Shown: positions 1 through 11,542 of the stretch, in pieces
Layout: every line of letters starts with the position of its first letter
Position numbering within the stretch: the stretch's first letter is position 1
NCBI GenBank assembly: GCA_036417435.1
Contig: CM070909.1
Location: 11,068,597 to 11,132,596 of the forward strand
DNA length: 64,000 nucleotides
Reading direction: 5' to 3'
Source of the DNA: Inia geoffrensis
Taxonomy: Eukaryota; Chordata; Mammalia; Artiodactyla; Iniidae
Notes under the pieces: model-generated
Told to the model about the DNA's origin: nothing
Database searches by the model: none
What the model saw: only the letters and a program-made list of their open reading frames with translations
Translations under genes and position numbers: made by a program

Positions 1-372
1 GTAGTCAATGAGAATTCTAATTCTCAAATTTAACAAACACTTGTGTTTTTTCCTACCTATTTTTATTTCCTAATAAAAGTAATTAACCAATAATAGCAAT
101 CATTCATAACACTGTGAAAACGTCTTAACTTTAGCTGGGGTGGCTGCAGAGAAGACTGTTCAGAAAGATGTCTAAAGTGACTCCTTTACTACTAGGCGGT
201 AGCACAGAAAATGACGCAAAGTGAAATAAAATTATAAAGTATTTACCAGGTGCCTACTAAATGGAAACCCCAAGACTCCATGAGGAGCTATTCTAAGTAA
301 ACAAGGAGAAACATAACAATTATATTAACAATTTTTAGTATTTATGCATTTAAAGAATTATTAAATACAAAC
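1..372. other. MAGOHB intron 3 (partial)
   Basis: AT-rich intronic DNA left of coding exon 3. I see no further exon and no recognisable repeat. Confidence 0.7.
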
Positions 373-483
373 CTGCCGGCCAACCCTGTCAGGGGGAGGC
401 CACAAAGCATCATCTTCTTTTGTAATTTCACTGTCATCAATAATTCTCTTCAGTTCTTCCATTACACTCTTGTGTACATAAGC
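373..483 (-). CDS. MAGOHB: MAGOHB coding exon 3
   Basis: 111 bp (37 codons, phase 0 at both ends) between a TTTTCAG acceptor and a CAG|GTTTGT donor. It encodes [20 protein letters not shown] followed by [17 protein letters not shown]. The next exon (ELEIVIGDEH... in the family) is not present in 1-372. Confidence 0.95.
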
Positions 484-3400
484 CTGAAAACAAGTTATAA
501 AAATTTCAGTGTCTATTTCTCAACACAACTCAGGAGGCAATAATAAAACAGTTACAAACCCTGAGTATTCAAATAGAATATTAAAGAAAAATTTAATTCT
601 GATTCTAAAAGTACAAGATGGGAAAGAATCATTCTTCCTTATGATTTTTCTTCACTCTCTTGCCCTTTCCTTTAAAACATATTTTTCCCTCTTCTCAACA
701 CCAGCCCCATCTTAAAACCTTGTATTCTGCCTTTGTAACACACGACTCAAATACCTCTGAGTGGTCAACACAAAATCTATGAGGTGAACAGTGACAAATA
801 CAAATACACATCACAGTTAGTGCTTTGAACTTTTTCTTATACCTAACTTTTGAGACTTTCATTTAAAATTCATACTGTGTTTAAAACATAATTATCAATT
901 AGTTTTAAATAGTGAATAGAGTAAAAAGACAAAGTTAATTATAAAATGAATTAAATGATACACTCGAATGTGGGACTACAACTTAATGTATTCAGATTGC
1001 TTCTTTTGTTGTTATCGATGCTACAATTAGAAGCCTTTTTCAATCTATACATCGGCTTCTTCTTTACAGCCTTAGATGTACCTTAAATATGTAAATAAAA
1101 ACACAGACATGAGGGAAACAGGCTTAACATAAAAAATTACACATCTGTAAAAAACTTACCTCCTTTCTGATCATGACATCATTTTTATAATTGCTGTTGT
1201 TAGCATATCTAAGTTTTCCTGTGGGAAGTGGAAAAAAATTCAATCTATAACAGCAAAAACTGCTAAAATATAAAGAAGTGACATCGTAGGCAATTTTGAA
1301 GGTAAAAACCATTTTATACTACTACTTTTATTAATATTTCCTCCCTCCTGGCATAAGATCAATGCTGAACATGTATTTGCTGTTAAGTTGGCTGAAGTTG
1401 AAGCCAGTCAACTTTTTAAACTCCATGCCTTCAATACTATTCCATATAATGGGAGGGTCATTTTCAAGGCCCATTTTTCTTAAGCTACGTCATGATCTAG
1501 AGAGGGAATCTATAAAAGGAACGAACACTTCTTCTAAAGTTTACATTACATGTCTTATTGGTGCTGAGTTACCCAGAACATTTAATCTAATCTGTAAAAC
1601 AACCCTAAAAAGTATGTTTTATTCTCTCACCTATTCATAGTTGAGAAAACAGAGTTAAGTAACTTGCCCGGGGTCACACAAGATTCAGATCTAGATCTAC
1701 CTTCTTCCAATACACATGCTTTCCCCACTACTCCAAAATGTTCTTTTAATTATTTTCCTTCAAATTAATGTATTATGGCAATGATACTGTTTTAGAATTG
1801 TCATTAAGAAGCACACAAACTATATCTTCTGAATAAAAATTGACCAGTTTGTTACCTGATCTACATTTAATTTTGATGTATTCCCTAATGTCTGCTTCTC
1901 CTCACGGCTGGTCAGTTGCCCAGATACAGATGTAATGTGACCCTGATCCTCTAAAATGACAGGTTATCCTAATGAGGAGAAGCCCTTAGGAAGCACTATC
2001 TTTGGGACTCGTCATTACTTATGGAAAGGTTGTGGAATGGTGTGGTGGCAGATGAGAACCACTGTTCTGGAATGAAATTTCCCTGATAATCTTAGACTAC
2101 TTAATTTATGTGACTGGCTAAAAGTGATACAGACAAGCTAAAAGTTGTTCACAGGCAAAGGTCCTGAAAACAGTATCACACAGAGAAAGAACAGATGGAG
2201 AATTCAGGTAAATTTGGCTCCTTAGCTAAATTTAGAAAAGACTTGGGGAGAATCAGGGAGGGTAAGGTGATTAAGGTTTCTAAATAATTGCAGAGCCCAA
2301 GTTACCCTGGCTTCTACGTGAAAAGCGCGATGTTCTTCCCCTTTCCTAATATGTCATCCTCCCCTAATTTTTCTTTCATGCCTTCACAGAACTTTGTCCA
2401 GAGCATGAACAACAGCACTTAATATCTATACTGCCTTACGGTTAGTTTCATGTCTATGTCACCCACCAAGGTATAATTCCTTGAGGGGAATTAAAGAGTC
2501 TTATGCTCTACTGTCCCTTCAATTTTTGTTTTTACATGTTGCCCAGCACATAATATGCATTCAAAAAAGAAAAGTCTATGCAGTTGGGCTGTCGTTGTTA
2601 CAATAAGAATTCAATATACAGTACAACCATCTAAAGAGAATCAGAGCTGTCCAAAGACAGAATTTGCTGCACTTTTCTTGGGCAGCAGGCAGTTTCACCT
2701 CATAGGGCTCTCAGCAGTCTCTTTTTTTCCCCTCTGAGACCAAGAAAAAAATCTACTCTCGTTTCAAGACTCACCTCAACTTTCACCTTCTCTAAAAAGA
2801 CTGCCGACTCTTTCATGTAGAACTAACCACGCCCCTTCTTTATAGTCTTAATGCATCCTACAGGGAACAACTGTATTTAGGCACCCCAAACACGTCATTA
2901 CACTCATTTTTCTACACGTGGGGCTCCCCGCTTCAGAGCAGGCCTCATTCGTTTTTCTCGACATTTTGCCTTCCATACAGCGCCTGAATGAATAAAAAAG
3001 ATGAATGGACAGTCCGAAATTTACTGTTCACCGGAAGATTTTAAGCATCCATGCGTCCACCGCGTGGTGGAGATGTTCTCACAAACGTTCAGGTATGAGG
3101 TAGATAAACTAGACGGCCTTTAAGGTCCCTTCCGGTGAACTGATGCTAGGATTCTGAACTTTACTATCTGGCAGGATCGGCTTTTCTTTTTTTCTTTTAC
3201 TTTTTTTTTTTGCGGTCCGCGGGCCTCTCACTGTTGTGGCCTCTCCCGTTGCGGAGCACAGGCTCCGGACGCGCAGGCTCAGCGGCCATGGCTCACGGGC
3301 CCAGCCGCTCTGCGGCATGTGGGATCTTCCCGGACCGGGGCACGAACCCGCGTCCCCTGCATCGGCAGGCGGACTCCCAACCACTGCGCCACCAGGGAAG

Positions 3401-3710
3401 CCCAGGATCGGCTTTTCTTAACTAACTGACACCAATTTACTCTTTTATTCACAAAGCCAATGTACGCTTCCTATTTTCCTTAAGCTCCTCGGCCCTACTG
3501 CACACTCGCGAGCCCGCGGAGGCGCGCCCACCCACCCCAACTCCTCCGCGGCCTCTCCACCTCGCTTCCGCCTGCTCAGCACCGCGCTTCGTTGCCGCGG
3601 CCGCTTTTCTGCTCACCGTCCGGCCGAAACTCAAATTCCAGAAACTCGTGTCCAAACTTGCCCTTGTGCCCTACATAGTAGCGCAGGTAGAAATCGCTGG
3701 CCATAGCCAT
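373..3710 (-). CDS. MAGOHB: MAGOHB, mago nashi homolog B (5' three coding exons; 3' part outside window)
   Basis: Three coding exons on the minus strand (3710-3617, 1218-1160, 483-373) join in phase into 88 residues. They start [20 protein letters not shown], then continue through [20 protein letters not shown] and [20 protein letters not shown] to DRVGRQ. This is the near-invariant Mago family sequence. The extra residues before SDFYLRYY (M-A-M-A against M-E in MAGOH) point to MAGOHB rather than MAGOH. Family knowledge: Mago proteins pair with RBM8A (Y14) and lock eIF4A3 on spliced mRNA in the exon junction complex, so they act in mRNA export, localisation and nonsense-mediated decay. Human MAGOHB is 148 residues, so about 60 residues (the last coding exons) should lie left of position 1. 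The introns show this is the true gene, not a processed copy. All visible junctions are GT-AG and no stop or frameshift is seen. Confidence 0.95.
1160..1218 (-). CDS. MAGOHB: MAGOHB coding exon 2
   Basis: 59 bp between a CCCACAG acceptor and a GAG|GTAAG donor. It encodes the end of a split Gly codon and then [19 protein letters not shown], identical to the family core. Confidence 0.95.
1590..1740 (-). repeat. MIR SINE fragment
   Basis: Carries the MIR core in reverse orientation: gagaaaacagagttaagtaa, then cttgcccggggtcacacaag. Confidence 0.6.
2400..2570 (+). repeat. L2 LINE 3' tail (probable)
   Basis: Has the diverged L2 ending pattern: 'ttccttgagggg' followed by 'gcccagcacataatatgcat'. 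Confidence 0.4.
3189..3403 (-). mobile_element. CHR-type tRNA-derived SINE, short form
   Basis: A complete element in reverse orientation, from the poly-T tract to the inverted head (accagggaagccc). It is flanked by exact 16-bp target-site duplications, aggatcggcttttctt at 3173-3188 and 3404-3419. It lies just downstream of MAGOHB exon 1, inside intron 1. Confidence 0.95.
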
Positions 3711-3935
3711 CCTTGTCGCCGAAAAGCCCGCCGAAGGCCCAGCCAACGTGCCGCCAGACGCCTGGCAGTGACGCCAGTCGCCCAGGATAAACGCGTCACT
3801 GCGGCATTTCCGCCTCCTGTGACCCCCCCCCCCCCCAGAGGAAAGCGGGCGGGCGGAGACTCGCGCGAGAGAGCTGGAGGCGCGCTGGGAAGGGGCAGGC
3901 GGCAACGACCTGAACTTTCCTTTACTAGGTTGGAA
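3440..3935 (-). promoter_or_regulatory. MAGOHB: MAGOHB CpG-rich promoter / first-exon region
   Basis: The block is visibly GC- and CpG-rich compared with the AT-rich DNA around it. It spans the MAGOHB start codon and both flanks, as expected of a housekeeping CpG-island promoter. No TATA box is evident. Upstream of the ATG, on the minus strand, are an ETS-like CGGAAAT site (about 3806-3812), an ACGCGT element (about 3790-3796) and a run of 14 C (plus strand, 3823-3836). The exact transcription start cannot be read from sequence alone. Confidence 0.7.
3617..3710 (-). CDS. MAGOHB: MAGOHB coding exon 1
   Basis: ATG at 3710-3708 opens 31 codons plus one base. The donor after 3617 reads G|GTGAGC. 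The next in-frame ATG (third codon) would give MASDF, but the first matches the longer MAGOHB N-terminus. The exon lies in a GC-rich, CpG-rich block. Confidence 0.95.
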
Positions 3936-4619
3936 GCATATTATTTTCAAAATTCAGTGGGTCATATTCTATTAGGAAAGCACAGAAGTGTGAAAATATG
4001 AAAGCATTTGTTACGGGCTTGGAGCTAAGGTTTCGCAGTCGCTCTGACTTGTCGGGTCTCTAATTCTCGCGGCATCCGTTAGGTGGGTGTGGCCTTATTC
4101 CCCAGATTCGTGGAGTGAGTAAAGAGAAATCCCAGAATCAGAATGGCACGTCGGGAATACAAACCCTTCTCCTGCCAGATTCCTAACACGGGCCTTTCCC
4201 CTTCGGACAATGATGGCTATTTATCCGACACCTATGAAGCCAGCAGTAGAGACAAAGCAAAAAGAATTCATCAGACAGGAGATCTGAAATTTTGAAAGGC
4301 ACGTTGAAACTGAAAAATCGCTGGCAGTCATGATATAAAAGAATTCCTTTTAATAGTAAAACTTATTCAGTAAGGGTTACTCTCTGGTGGCCTCTGGAGT
4401 TTGGGCAACTTGACTTAAGATCAAATGGTTTAGCCCGCGTTTCTTACCAGATAGAATTACACGGGGAAAGGGAAGGAGTGCTCATCTAGGATAGGTTTTG
4501 AAGGATGGGGAAAGGCAAGGTGAGCTTTACACAAAGCCTATTGTTCAGATATTATTCATTACCTTTCTTTTACCAACACACAGAATAATCCTGCCTGTTG
4601 GATGATCTTTAAACTTCAG

Positions 4620-4810
4620 TGGGATTTGGTAGAAAGAGTGGCAGTCAGAAGACCAGGGATTCGTTCCCATCACGTATCTCTACCTAACCGTGGTTAAGAC
4701 GCTATCTCTAAGCCGGTTTATTCGTCAGCCAAACGAATAAACTTTGTCAAGCTCAAAGAATTGTTGAAAAGATCAGATGAGATAATGCATGTTAAATAAG
4801 ATTAAGAATT
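4620..4810 (+). repeat. MIR-like SINE fragment
   Basis: Diverged MIR pattern, ending in 'gatcagatgagataatgcat'. Confidence 0.4.
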
Positions 4811-4819
4811 TATAAAACA

Positions 4820-5260
4820 TTATATAATGAGTTATAACGGGCATTTCCTACATGCCAGAAATTGTTGGGCAATGGTAATTAAAAAAGAGCCCTTTGCACT
4901 TGTAGTCTAGAAAACAAACATGTAGACACATATTAGCCCAAGGAAGCAAATGCTATAAGGAAAAAAAAATTTTTTTTAATGCTGGTAATACAGCAGAGGA
5001 CACAAGTCACTTTACTGGGGAAGTTGAAGAAAGGGGAAGTATCAGGGAAGGCTTGTGACAAGGTGTGCTATTTGAATTGGACCTTGTTGGGTAAATTCAG
5101 TATATGTTCAGAGGGATGGAAAAGCAAATAGCCTGAGCAAAGGTGCAGTCGTGTTACAATGCATGCCTTGGGAAAGCCAAGAATTTCAATATAATTAGAA
5201 CACAAAGTTCATGGAAGTGGAATAACCAGAAAAGCAGACTGGGCAGGTTATGTTGAGTCT
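4820..5260 (+). repeat. Ancient mammalian repeat, family not named
   Basis: Resembles the repeat copies at 21.6 and 24.7 kb in this window: a 'gggaaggcttgtgacaaggt' start and a 'tagcctgagcaaaggtgcag' motif. I recognise the consensus type but cannot name the family. Confidence 0.4.
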
Positions 5261-5989
5261 GTATTAGCAATTGTATAGCTGTCAATATAGAAAACTATAT
5301 TAACCATTGTATAAATGTTAATATAGAAAAATTATTCAGTTCCAATATAGGCTGCCATTATGAAAAATATACAAGAAACATAAAGCACCATCCCTCATCA
5401 CTAGGGTGATGAACCATTTCAGTTTGCCCAGGACCGAGGAGTTTCCTAGGATGTGGGACTTTCAGTCTTAAAACCTGGAACTTCCCAGGCAAACTGGGAT
5501 ATGTCAGTCTCTGTACTTACCACAAAAATAATCCACAGAAACTTGATCATAATATTCCATAATATTTCTGAAAATATAGGCAGTAATCCATTTGTTTTTT
5601 GTAGGCAGTCTCATGCAATCTTTGGATTTTCTAATGCATTTCCTTCCCATTTTTGGCAAATGTGCCAAGTGTTCATGCTTACCTAAGTAGAGCTACAGGT
5701 ACCAGGTCTGTGACTGTGTAAATAGAGCTTATGGAATGCACAGGGTTAAGATTTTTATCTGTAACCAATTACTGTCTTTATCCCCTAAAAAGACATCTGA
5801 GCTCAAGACTAATCCTCTCTAACCCTATCTGTTTTTAAGATGAAATGTGAAAATGTACTTACTTAATCCTTCCTATAATTAGCAAAAAAAAGAAAAAAAA
5901 GAAAAAACAAAAGCCAAACTGTACGTCTCTTGTGTCACCGTAAAGATTGGAAAGTGATAAAGCATTTGTGTATTGTGGTCTTCTTGGAT

Positions 5990-6170
5990 GTTATACACCA
6001 GAGCTATGGAAACTTTCTGAATGGCTATTGAGCACTTGAAATGTGGCTAGAGAGACTGAGGAACTGAATTCTTATTTTTAAATATTATTTAATTCGTGTG
6101 AATTTAATATTTAAATAGCCAGTCATGTCTAGTGGCTATCATTTTGGACAATAAAGTTATATAAGAACCA
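5990..6170. repeat. hAT-Charlie-like MER fragment
   Basis: Contains 'attgagcacttgaaatgtgg' and 'agccagtcatgtctagtggc', typical of a widespread non-autonomous hAT family. A better-preserved relative is at 22671-22832. Confidence 0.5.
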
Positions 6171-6777
6171 TTTTATATGCTTTTACATGGGCTGGAAACA
6201 GAAAATATTTTTGGAACATTGAGAAATCTCATTCTCAATGGCTGTAGGCTTCAAATTAGGACATACTTACTGGTAACAGCATAGTTTATTTATAAAAATA
6301 AATGTTTGGGCTGCTTAAATGAAGCCAAATGAAGAACTATTTCTGCCTTTGCTAATGCAATCTCTCTGTGGTTAGCTTCAAAAACCCTTGTGAAGTAATT
6401 AAGAAATAAACAGTTCTTTTTTCCAACTCCAGCTGAAATGAAGGCTTAATGATTTAATCAAATACACATTATTCATTGATAAAATAATGATTTCCCATTA
6501 AAGTTTTTAAGTTTATTGCTTTCAACTTCATGATGACGAATCAAGTCAGAGGGCTACGGTCAGAGATGATTAATTCTTCTAAGTGTCAATTTCGTCTTTT
6601 AACATATTCTGATGTTTCCTGTGTCTAAAATTCTCTCTTCCTTTGATCTCTCATGTCTGCTCTGTCCTCACACCTCTTTTGCCTTTTGCCCCACTATTTA
6701 AAATTATCAAATCATACCTACTTACAATTTCCAGAAATATGTTTTGATTTTCTTGTGATAATTAGAGAAGATAGTTT

Positions 6778-7126
6778 TGTTTTGTTTTTTAATTTGTATT
6801 TATTTGGCTGCATTGGGTCTTCGTTGCTGTGCGCAGGCTTTCTCTAGTTGCGGCGAGCAGGGGCTACTCTTCGTTGCAGTGAGCGGGCTTCTCATTGTGG
6901 TGACTTCTCTTGTTGCGGAGCACAGGCTCTAGGCGCACAGGCTTCAGTTGTTGTGGCACGTAGGCTCAGTAGTTGGGGCTCGCAGGCTCTAGAGCGCAGC
7001 CTCAGTAGTTGTGGCGCACGGGCTTAGTTGTTCCGCGGCATGTGGGATCTTCCCAGACCAGGGCTCGAACCCATGTCCCCTGCGCTGGCAGGCGGATTCT
7101 TAAACACTGCGCCACCAGGCAAGCCC
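6778..7126 (-). mobile_element. CHR-type tRNA-derived SINE, long form
   Basis: Reverse-oriented long-form element, from 'atttatttggctgcattggg' to 'gccaccaggcaagccc'. Flanks repeat 'aagatagtt' on both sides. Confidence 0.9.
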
Positions 7127-7410
7127 AAAGATAGTTGTTATTTTCATTTGTTTTCTTTATCAGTAGCTTTTGAATAGTTTTGATTTTGTATTTACAGACA
7201 AAAACTGTTAGGGCTAGCTCATTACATTAAATGGATCAGAGTAGTAAATCAAGAATATTATATGGTCTAACAAAATATTCTAAGGTAATTGAAATGTTTT
7301 TAAATGTCAGAATGACTATGGTCTATTTCAGTCTTCATTCCATCCACCCACCTTTCTCTCTTCCCTTCTGTAGCCGACTTCTCTGTTTTAACCATATATG
7401 TCTTTTAAAC

Positions 7411-7625
7411 CAGTGGTCCGCAACCTTTTTGGCACCAGGGACCGGTTTTGTGGAAGACAGCTTTTGCACAGATGCGGGGTTAGGGGGATGGTCAGGCGGT
7501 AATGCGAGCAGCGCGGAGCGAGGGGGAGCGGCAGATGAAGCTTCGCTGGCTCACCTCCTGCTGTGCGGCCTGGTTCTTAACAGGAACCGCCCCCCGCCCC
7601 CCCGCCCAGGGGTTGGGGACGGCTG
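7411..7625. mobile_element. Non-autonomous hAT-type DNA transposon
   Basis: A 215-bp element. Its left end, cagtggtccgcaacc, is matched by the inverted right end (reading cagccgtccccaacc on the other strand). It is flanked by perfect 8-bp duplications TTTTAAAC at 7403-7410 and 7626-7633. An 8-bp duplication is the hallmark of hAT transposition. Too short to encode a transposase. Confidence 0.85.
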
Positions 7626-7633
7626 TTTTAAAC

Positions 7634-9175
7634 CACTCAGTGGAGTTCCTTTTTTTAATGAGAAAACCACCATCATGCAGAAACACCAAAACTTCCACAC
7701 CATTGTTTCTCAAATATGTTCATATATGGTGAGCACTTGAAGCTATTGCTAGATTATTACATGATATGTTCAATTCCATTATTCAAACTAATAATATATA
7801 GAGCATATGACAATATTATATGCTTCTAACACATAGCATAACCACTAATTCTTATTTCCAATACAAGTAAAACCAGTCTGCTAAACTAAGCATAATAGGT
7901 GATTCTCCCAGTCTTCTACTGTATTTGATACACATTTATTTGTTTAAATGAGTCATGGTAGAGCAAAAATTTAACAACAGTTGTTACAGCAAGGTTAAGA
8001 TTTAGAAGATTCTATTCACTAACTTTTTCTTTGGCATGGTGAAAAATATTATTATTCAGTTTTAATAGAAAATACCTAAAACTAGTGTTGTGCACGAACG
8101 TGATTTGAGAACTACTGGTTCAGACTATTCTAAGTTGAATGACATTGTCAAGTTTCAATGAGATGTGGTTTCCAGGTGGGCATTTGCTCAGTTCCTAGCT
8201 ATTTTGCAATTTTTTTTTAACCATAAAGCATAAATTGGAAAAGCAAGACTGGGAGAGGAGGGAAACAAAACAAACCTTAACCTGGATTCAACTTGATTAC
8301 ATGGTAAGTATTTTCATTCTTTTTTCCATTCATTAGCTTGGGAATACATGGTATGGCTGATAAGTCAAAGATGCCAGAAATATAATTCTCCTTTGGAAAA
8401 AGCCTGGCCAAGTAAGGGAAAGACCCAGTTTCCTCTGAATAAACAATTACTATAACCAATGTTCCAGACCTGTATCCAGAAAAACAAAGTTTAAAATGGC
8501 AATTGTCTGCTTCTTTGCCTCCTACCAAAACAAACATTAACATACAATGTGAGACAATTAGCAAAATATTTTAAAAATAAGATTTATTTCAAGCAACTAT
8601 ACTCCAATAAAATTAAAAAATAATATTTCTTTATTTTACCAATTTTAATTTATATTGCATTTATTTTATACTGTGTATATTTTACATCTATATATAAATT
8701 ATATAATTTTAATAGGGTTGAGTGCTCAAAATATTTTTCCTAATAAAGATATGTAATTTAAAAAATGAGGGGCACCAATTTACTACCAAATAAGTGACTT
8801 GAAGGCTTGAGTCATTCAGGATTTGTCTTTATTTCTTCCATAGAAGCTAACTTTGAGCTTTGTGTGTGGTATACAATGAATATTTGTAGAATTAATATTT
8901 TTTCCCTCTTACATATTTTGAAAGCTGCTCTTTTCCATTGAGTCTATTTTTGTACATGGTGGGGATTTTGAGAAGTATTCCCTCTTGGATCATCTGATCT
9001 ATTCCCAGACCGTTGGTAGAGTTGATTTTTATTATTCCTAATTTACCCCTGATGGATGAGTGTCGAGTGCTACTTTGAATATCATTGGTAAAGGTGAATT
9101 CATTATTTCCCTTGCAAAAAAAAAAAAAAAAAATACAGCGTGAAAGAGCAATGCTCAGTTTCATCATGCACCACT
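7634..9175. other. Intergenic spacer, no gene seen
   Basis: AT-rich DNA. A short L1-like 3' tip (caactatactccaataaaat, about 8595-8620) and an A tract at about 9116-9132 are the only features I can point to. Confidence 0.5.
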
Positions 9176-9572
9176 TTCCTCCCACTTCACTATACCTCCC
9201 TCCCACTAGCCTCCTTGCAGTTCCTCAAACTGAGTTTTTTCTTGCCTCAGAGTTTTCACATACATAATCCTTCAACTGGAAGTCTCTTCTCCTCACTGTC
9301 AGGCTTACTCACCCATCCCTAAGGTCTCAGTCTAAATGCCATTTTTTCAGGGAGGTCCCCATTTTATACTCCCTTCTACTACCCTATACTTTTTCTTCAC
9401 AGCACTTATCACAGTTGTAATTAACAAATACCCACATAAATGTGTATATAGTGTCTCTTGCTTTCTAGACTGTAAGCCAAAGCTCTGTTTCTTTTTATCC
9501 AACACCTAGCACAGTGTCTGGCACAGTTGTCCTTAACACTCTATTCTTTGAAAATAGTTGAATAAATAAATA
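9176..9572 (+). repeat. L2 LINE 3' end
   Basis: Shows the L2 3' pattern in order: a 'ctcagtctaaatgccatttt' block, 'ttctagactgtaagc', 'acacctagcacagtgtctgg' and a terminal 'gttgaataaataaataaat'. Confidence 0.75.
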
Positions 9573-11337
9573 AATATTTTGTAAATTTGACTTAAATGAA
9601 CAGCTGAGAACAATGAGATTCCATAGGACTTCATTTTGTGCTGAGCCATTCTTCCTCCCTTCTCTCTATTGCTGCTTACCACGCATTTAAATTCTGTCTA
9701 GTCATTGTGGTATTCCTAGGGGTGCAAGAATCATTATTCAGTTGGGCGACTCATCATGACTCCATCAGGATTCTAACTTCTGCAAGTTTTTCAACTGCCA
9801 GTCATTTTCCTATAGCAGCCTTTGCTTTCCCTTCTAGAGTATCCAAGGTATTGTTTAAAATCACAGACCACGTGTTCAACTGAACTGTCATTATCATGAT
9901 ATTTCCAGTATTTTGAACTAGTAGGAGATGACTGTCATCATCCAGATGCTCACACAAAAATTACGACTTCCTCATTTTAGTCAAGTGGTATTTGTACCAT
10001 ACCATCATCTTTAAGCATGTCCTCCCTTGTAGTGTGACTGACAGACCGAGGTTCTCTTCTTGGCCACCGTAGGTGTTAAGTGAAAAAGATATGAAAGATT
10101 CTAGGCTAGTAAGGATGAGAGTAAGGAAATTAACATTTATTGAGCACATAGTATGTGCCAGATACGGTACAAATATATACTCTCATTCAATCCTCATGAC
10201 AACCCTGTGAGGTAGGTAGTATCCCCTTTTCACGCATGAGGAATCCCTTTTCTGACAACGTAGATTGCCTCTTGAATTTTTCTGTTGTCATTAGCTTTCA
10301 TTTATCTACTGTTATCCTCCCTATTGGAGAGATTTTGGCAACTGTATAACCTGAAAAGCCTACTTTCACTCAATAAATATGAACTTAATGAAATAAGTTT
10401 CACAGTAGATCACTGGATGATTGAAAATGGGAACCTATCATCCTTCCATCTCAGGTTACATCCTTTTCTAGCCCTTTTAAAGACGTCCTTGCCTACTAAG
10501 CACTTTTGCTTGATTTCCATATTTCCCATTTATTAAATACACAGTGTATTCATCATTGACCCAATTGACCCTCTGGGCTCAGTCTCTCTAGTCTCATAGG
10601 GGCCAGGAAGCCAGACTGTTGAAAGTACATGTTGAATGTTCTTAATCATGAAATGACCCCTCCAGCTTCTAGTTAAAATAGTACCAACAGGGTTCACCTA
10701 CCTCAGAATTAGATCAAAGGGGACCATATTTCTCCTATATACACCTTAGGGGGAGCTCAGAAGTCTTCCTTAATGGTTCTCCTTCAGCCCTGCATGAACA
10801 GACCAGGAATGAAGTCCTGTATGTCCTTCCTCCCCCTTCTCTCTGAAGGATGACCTTGGTCCTCATCTATACTCCTGAGCAAGTAGAACCTTCAGTTTTC
10901 TTCTCATCAACTTCTTTATCAGCTTTCTCTTCCCTCATTTGATTCCAATTTTCTGGACCTTGTAATAGTCTAGATAAAAGCATGTTTCAAAGGAAACCAG
11001 CCTGTGGTGGGAGGGACCAGCTTATCTGTGCCATGCTGCGACAAACACTGCAGACTTGTAAAACCTCCCCTGCGTTGACACGGTCCATCCCATCTACCCT
11101 GCATCTTTAGGACTGGGGTAACAGAAATGAAACTGTACTTCTCAGTCTCGAGGGTATATGCTGTGTGCAGCCTCATCTAGCATCATTTCAGGTTTCTAGG
11201 GAAATGTGTAGGGGAAGATGCAGGATCCATGTCCCATTCCTCCCTTTATGTCCCACTAGAAAGTCTTTTCTCTGTTCTTGGAGGAATCGGTTCCAAGAGT
11301 ATATGATCTCCCAAAAATGTGTGTTGCCCCAGGATCT
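9573..11337 (-). other. STYK1: STYK1 downstream flank / probable 3' UTR
   Basis: Directly downstream of the STYK1 stop codon on the minus strand. A MIR fragment lies at about 10120-10240. A minus-strand AATAAA near 10530 could be a polyadenylation signal, but nothing in the sequence alone proves the transcript end. Confidence 0.4.
10115..10245 (-). repeat. MIR SINE fragment
   Basis: MIR in reverse: 'atttattgagcacatagtat', then 'cctcatgacaaccctgtgag'. Confidence 0.75.
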
Positions 11338-11542
11338 TCAAAGGATGCTATAGCTATAGGAGAGACTCTCCAGGCTGACGCCTGCCACAGCGGCGTACAA
11401 TTCAGGCACCACCAATTCTGGTACTTGCAACACAGCCTTGTCATTTGCAGTTTGAGCGGCAGTTTCTAGGCGTGAGTGTAGCTCTCTAAGTGAGGGGCGG
11501 CTGTCCTCACTCCAACGCCAGCAGGACTTCATGAGACCGTAC
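11338..11542 (-). CDS. STYK1: STYK1 coding exon 9 (C-terminus and stop)
   Basis: 205 bp from a CCTTTCAG acceptor to TGA at 11340-11338. Encodes YGLMKSCWRWSEDSRPSLRE and ends VPELVVPELYAAVAG...SYSYSIL, matching the family C-terminus. Confidence 0.95.

Larger units (their letters stand above)
1219..3188. other. MAGOHB intron 1, repeat-poor part
   Basis: AT-rich intron. It contains a MIR-like piece near 1590-1740 and an L2-like tail near 2400-2570. The rest is unique to my eye. A CHR SINE occupies the end nearest exon 1. Confidence 0.6.
3940..6777. other. Intergenic spacer between MAGOHB and STYK1
   Basis: No coding exon is recognised. A MIR-like stretch (about 4620-4810), part of an old unnamed repeat (about 4820-5260) and a hAT-like piece (about 5990-6170) are present. 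The remainder is unique AT-rich DNA. Confidence 0.6.

Noticed and set aside
3210..3425. Open frames encoding proline/arginine-rich peptides such as '[20 protein letters not shown]', recurring at 3.2, 16.6, 19.0, 27.8, 36.4, 38.5, 39.7, 44.3, 56.5 and 61.5 kb
   Set aside because: They are chance translations of CHR SINE copies in several frames, not a gene family.
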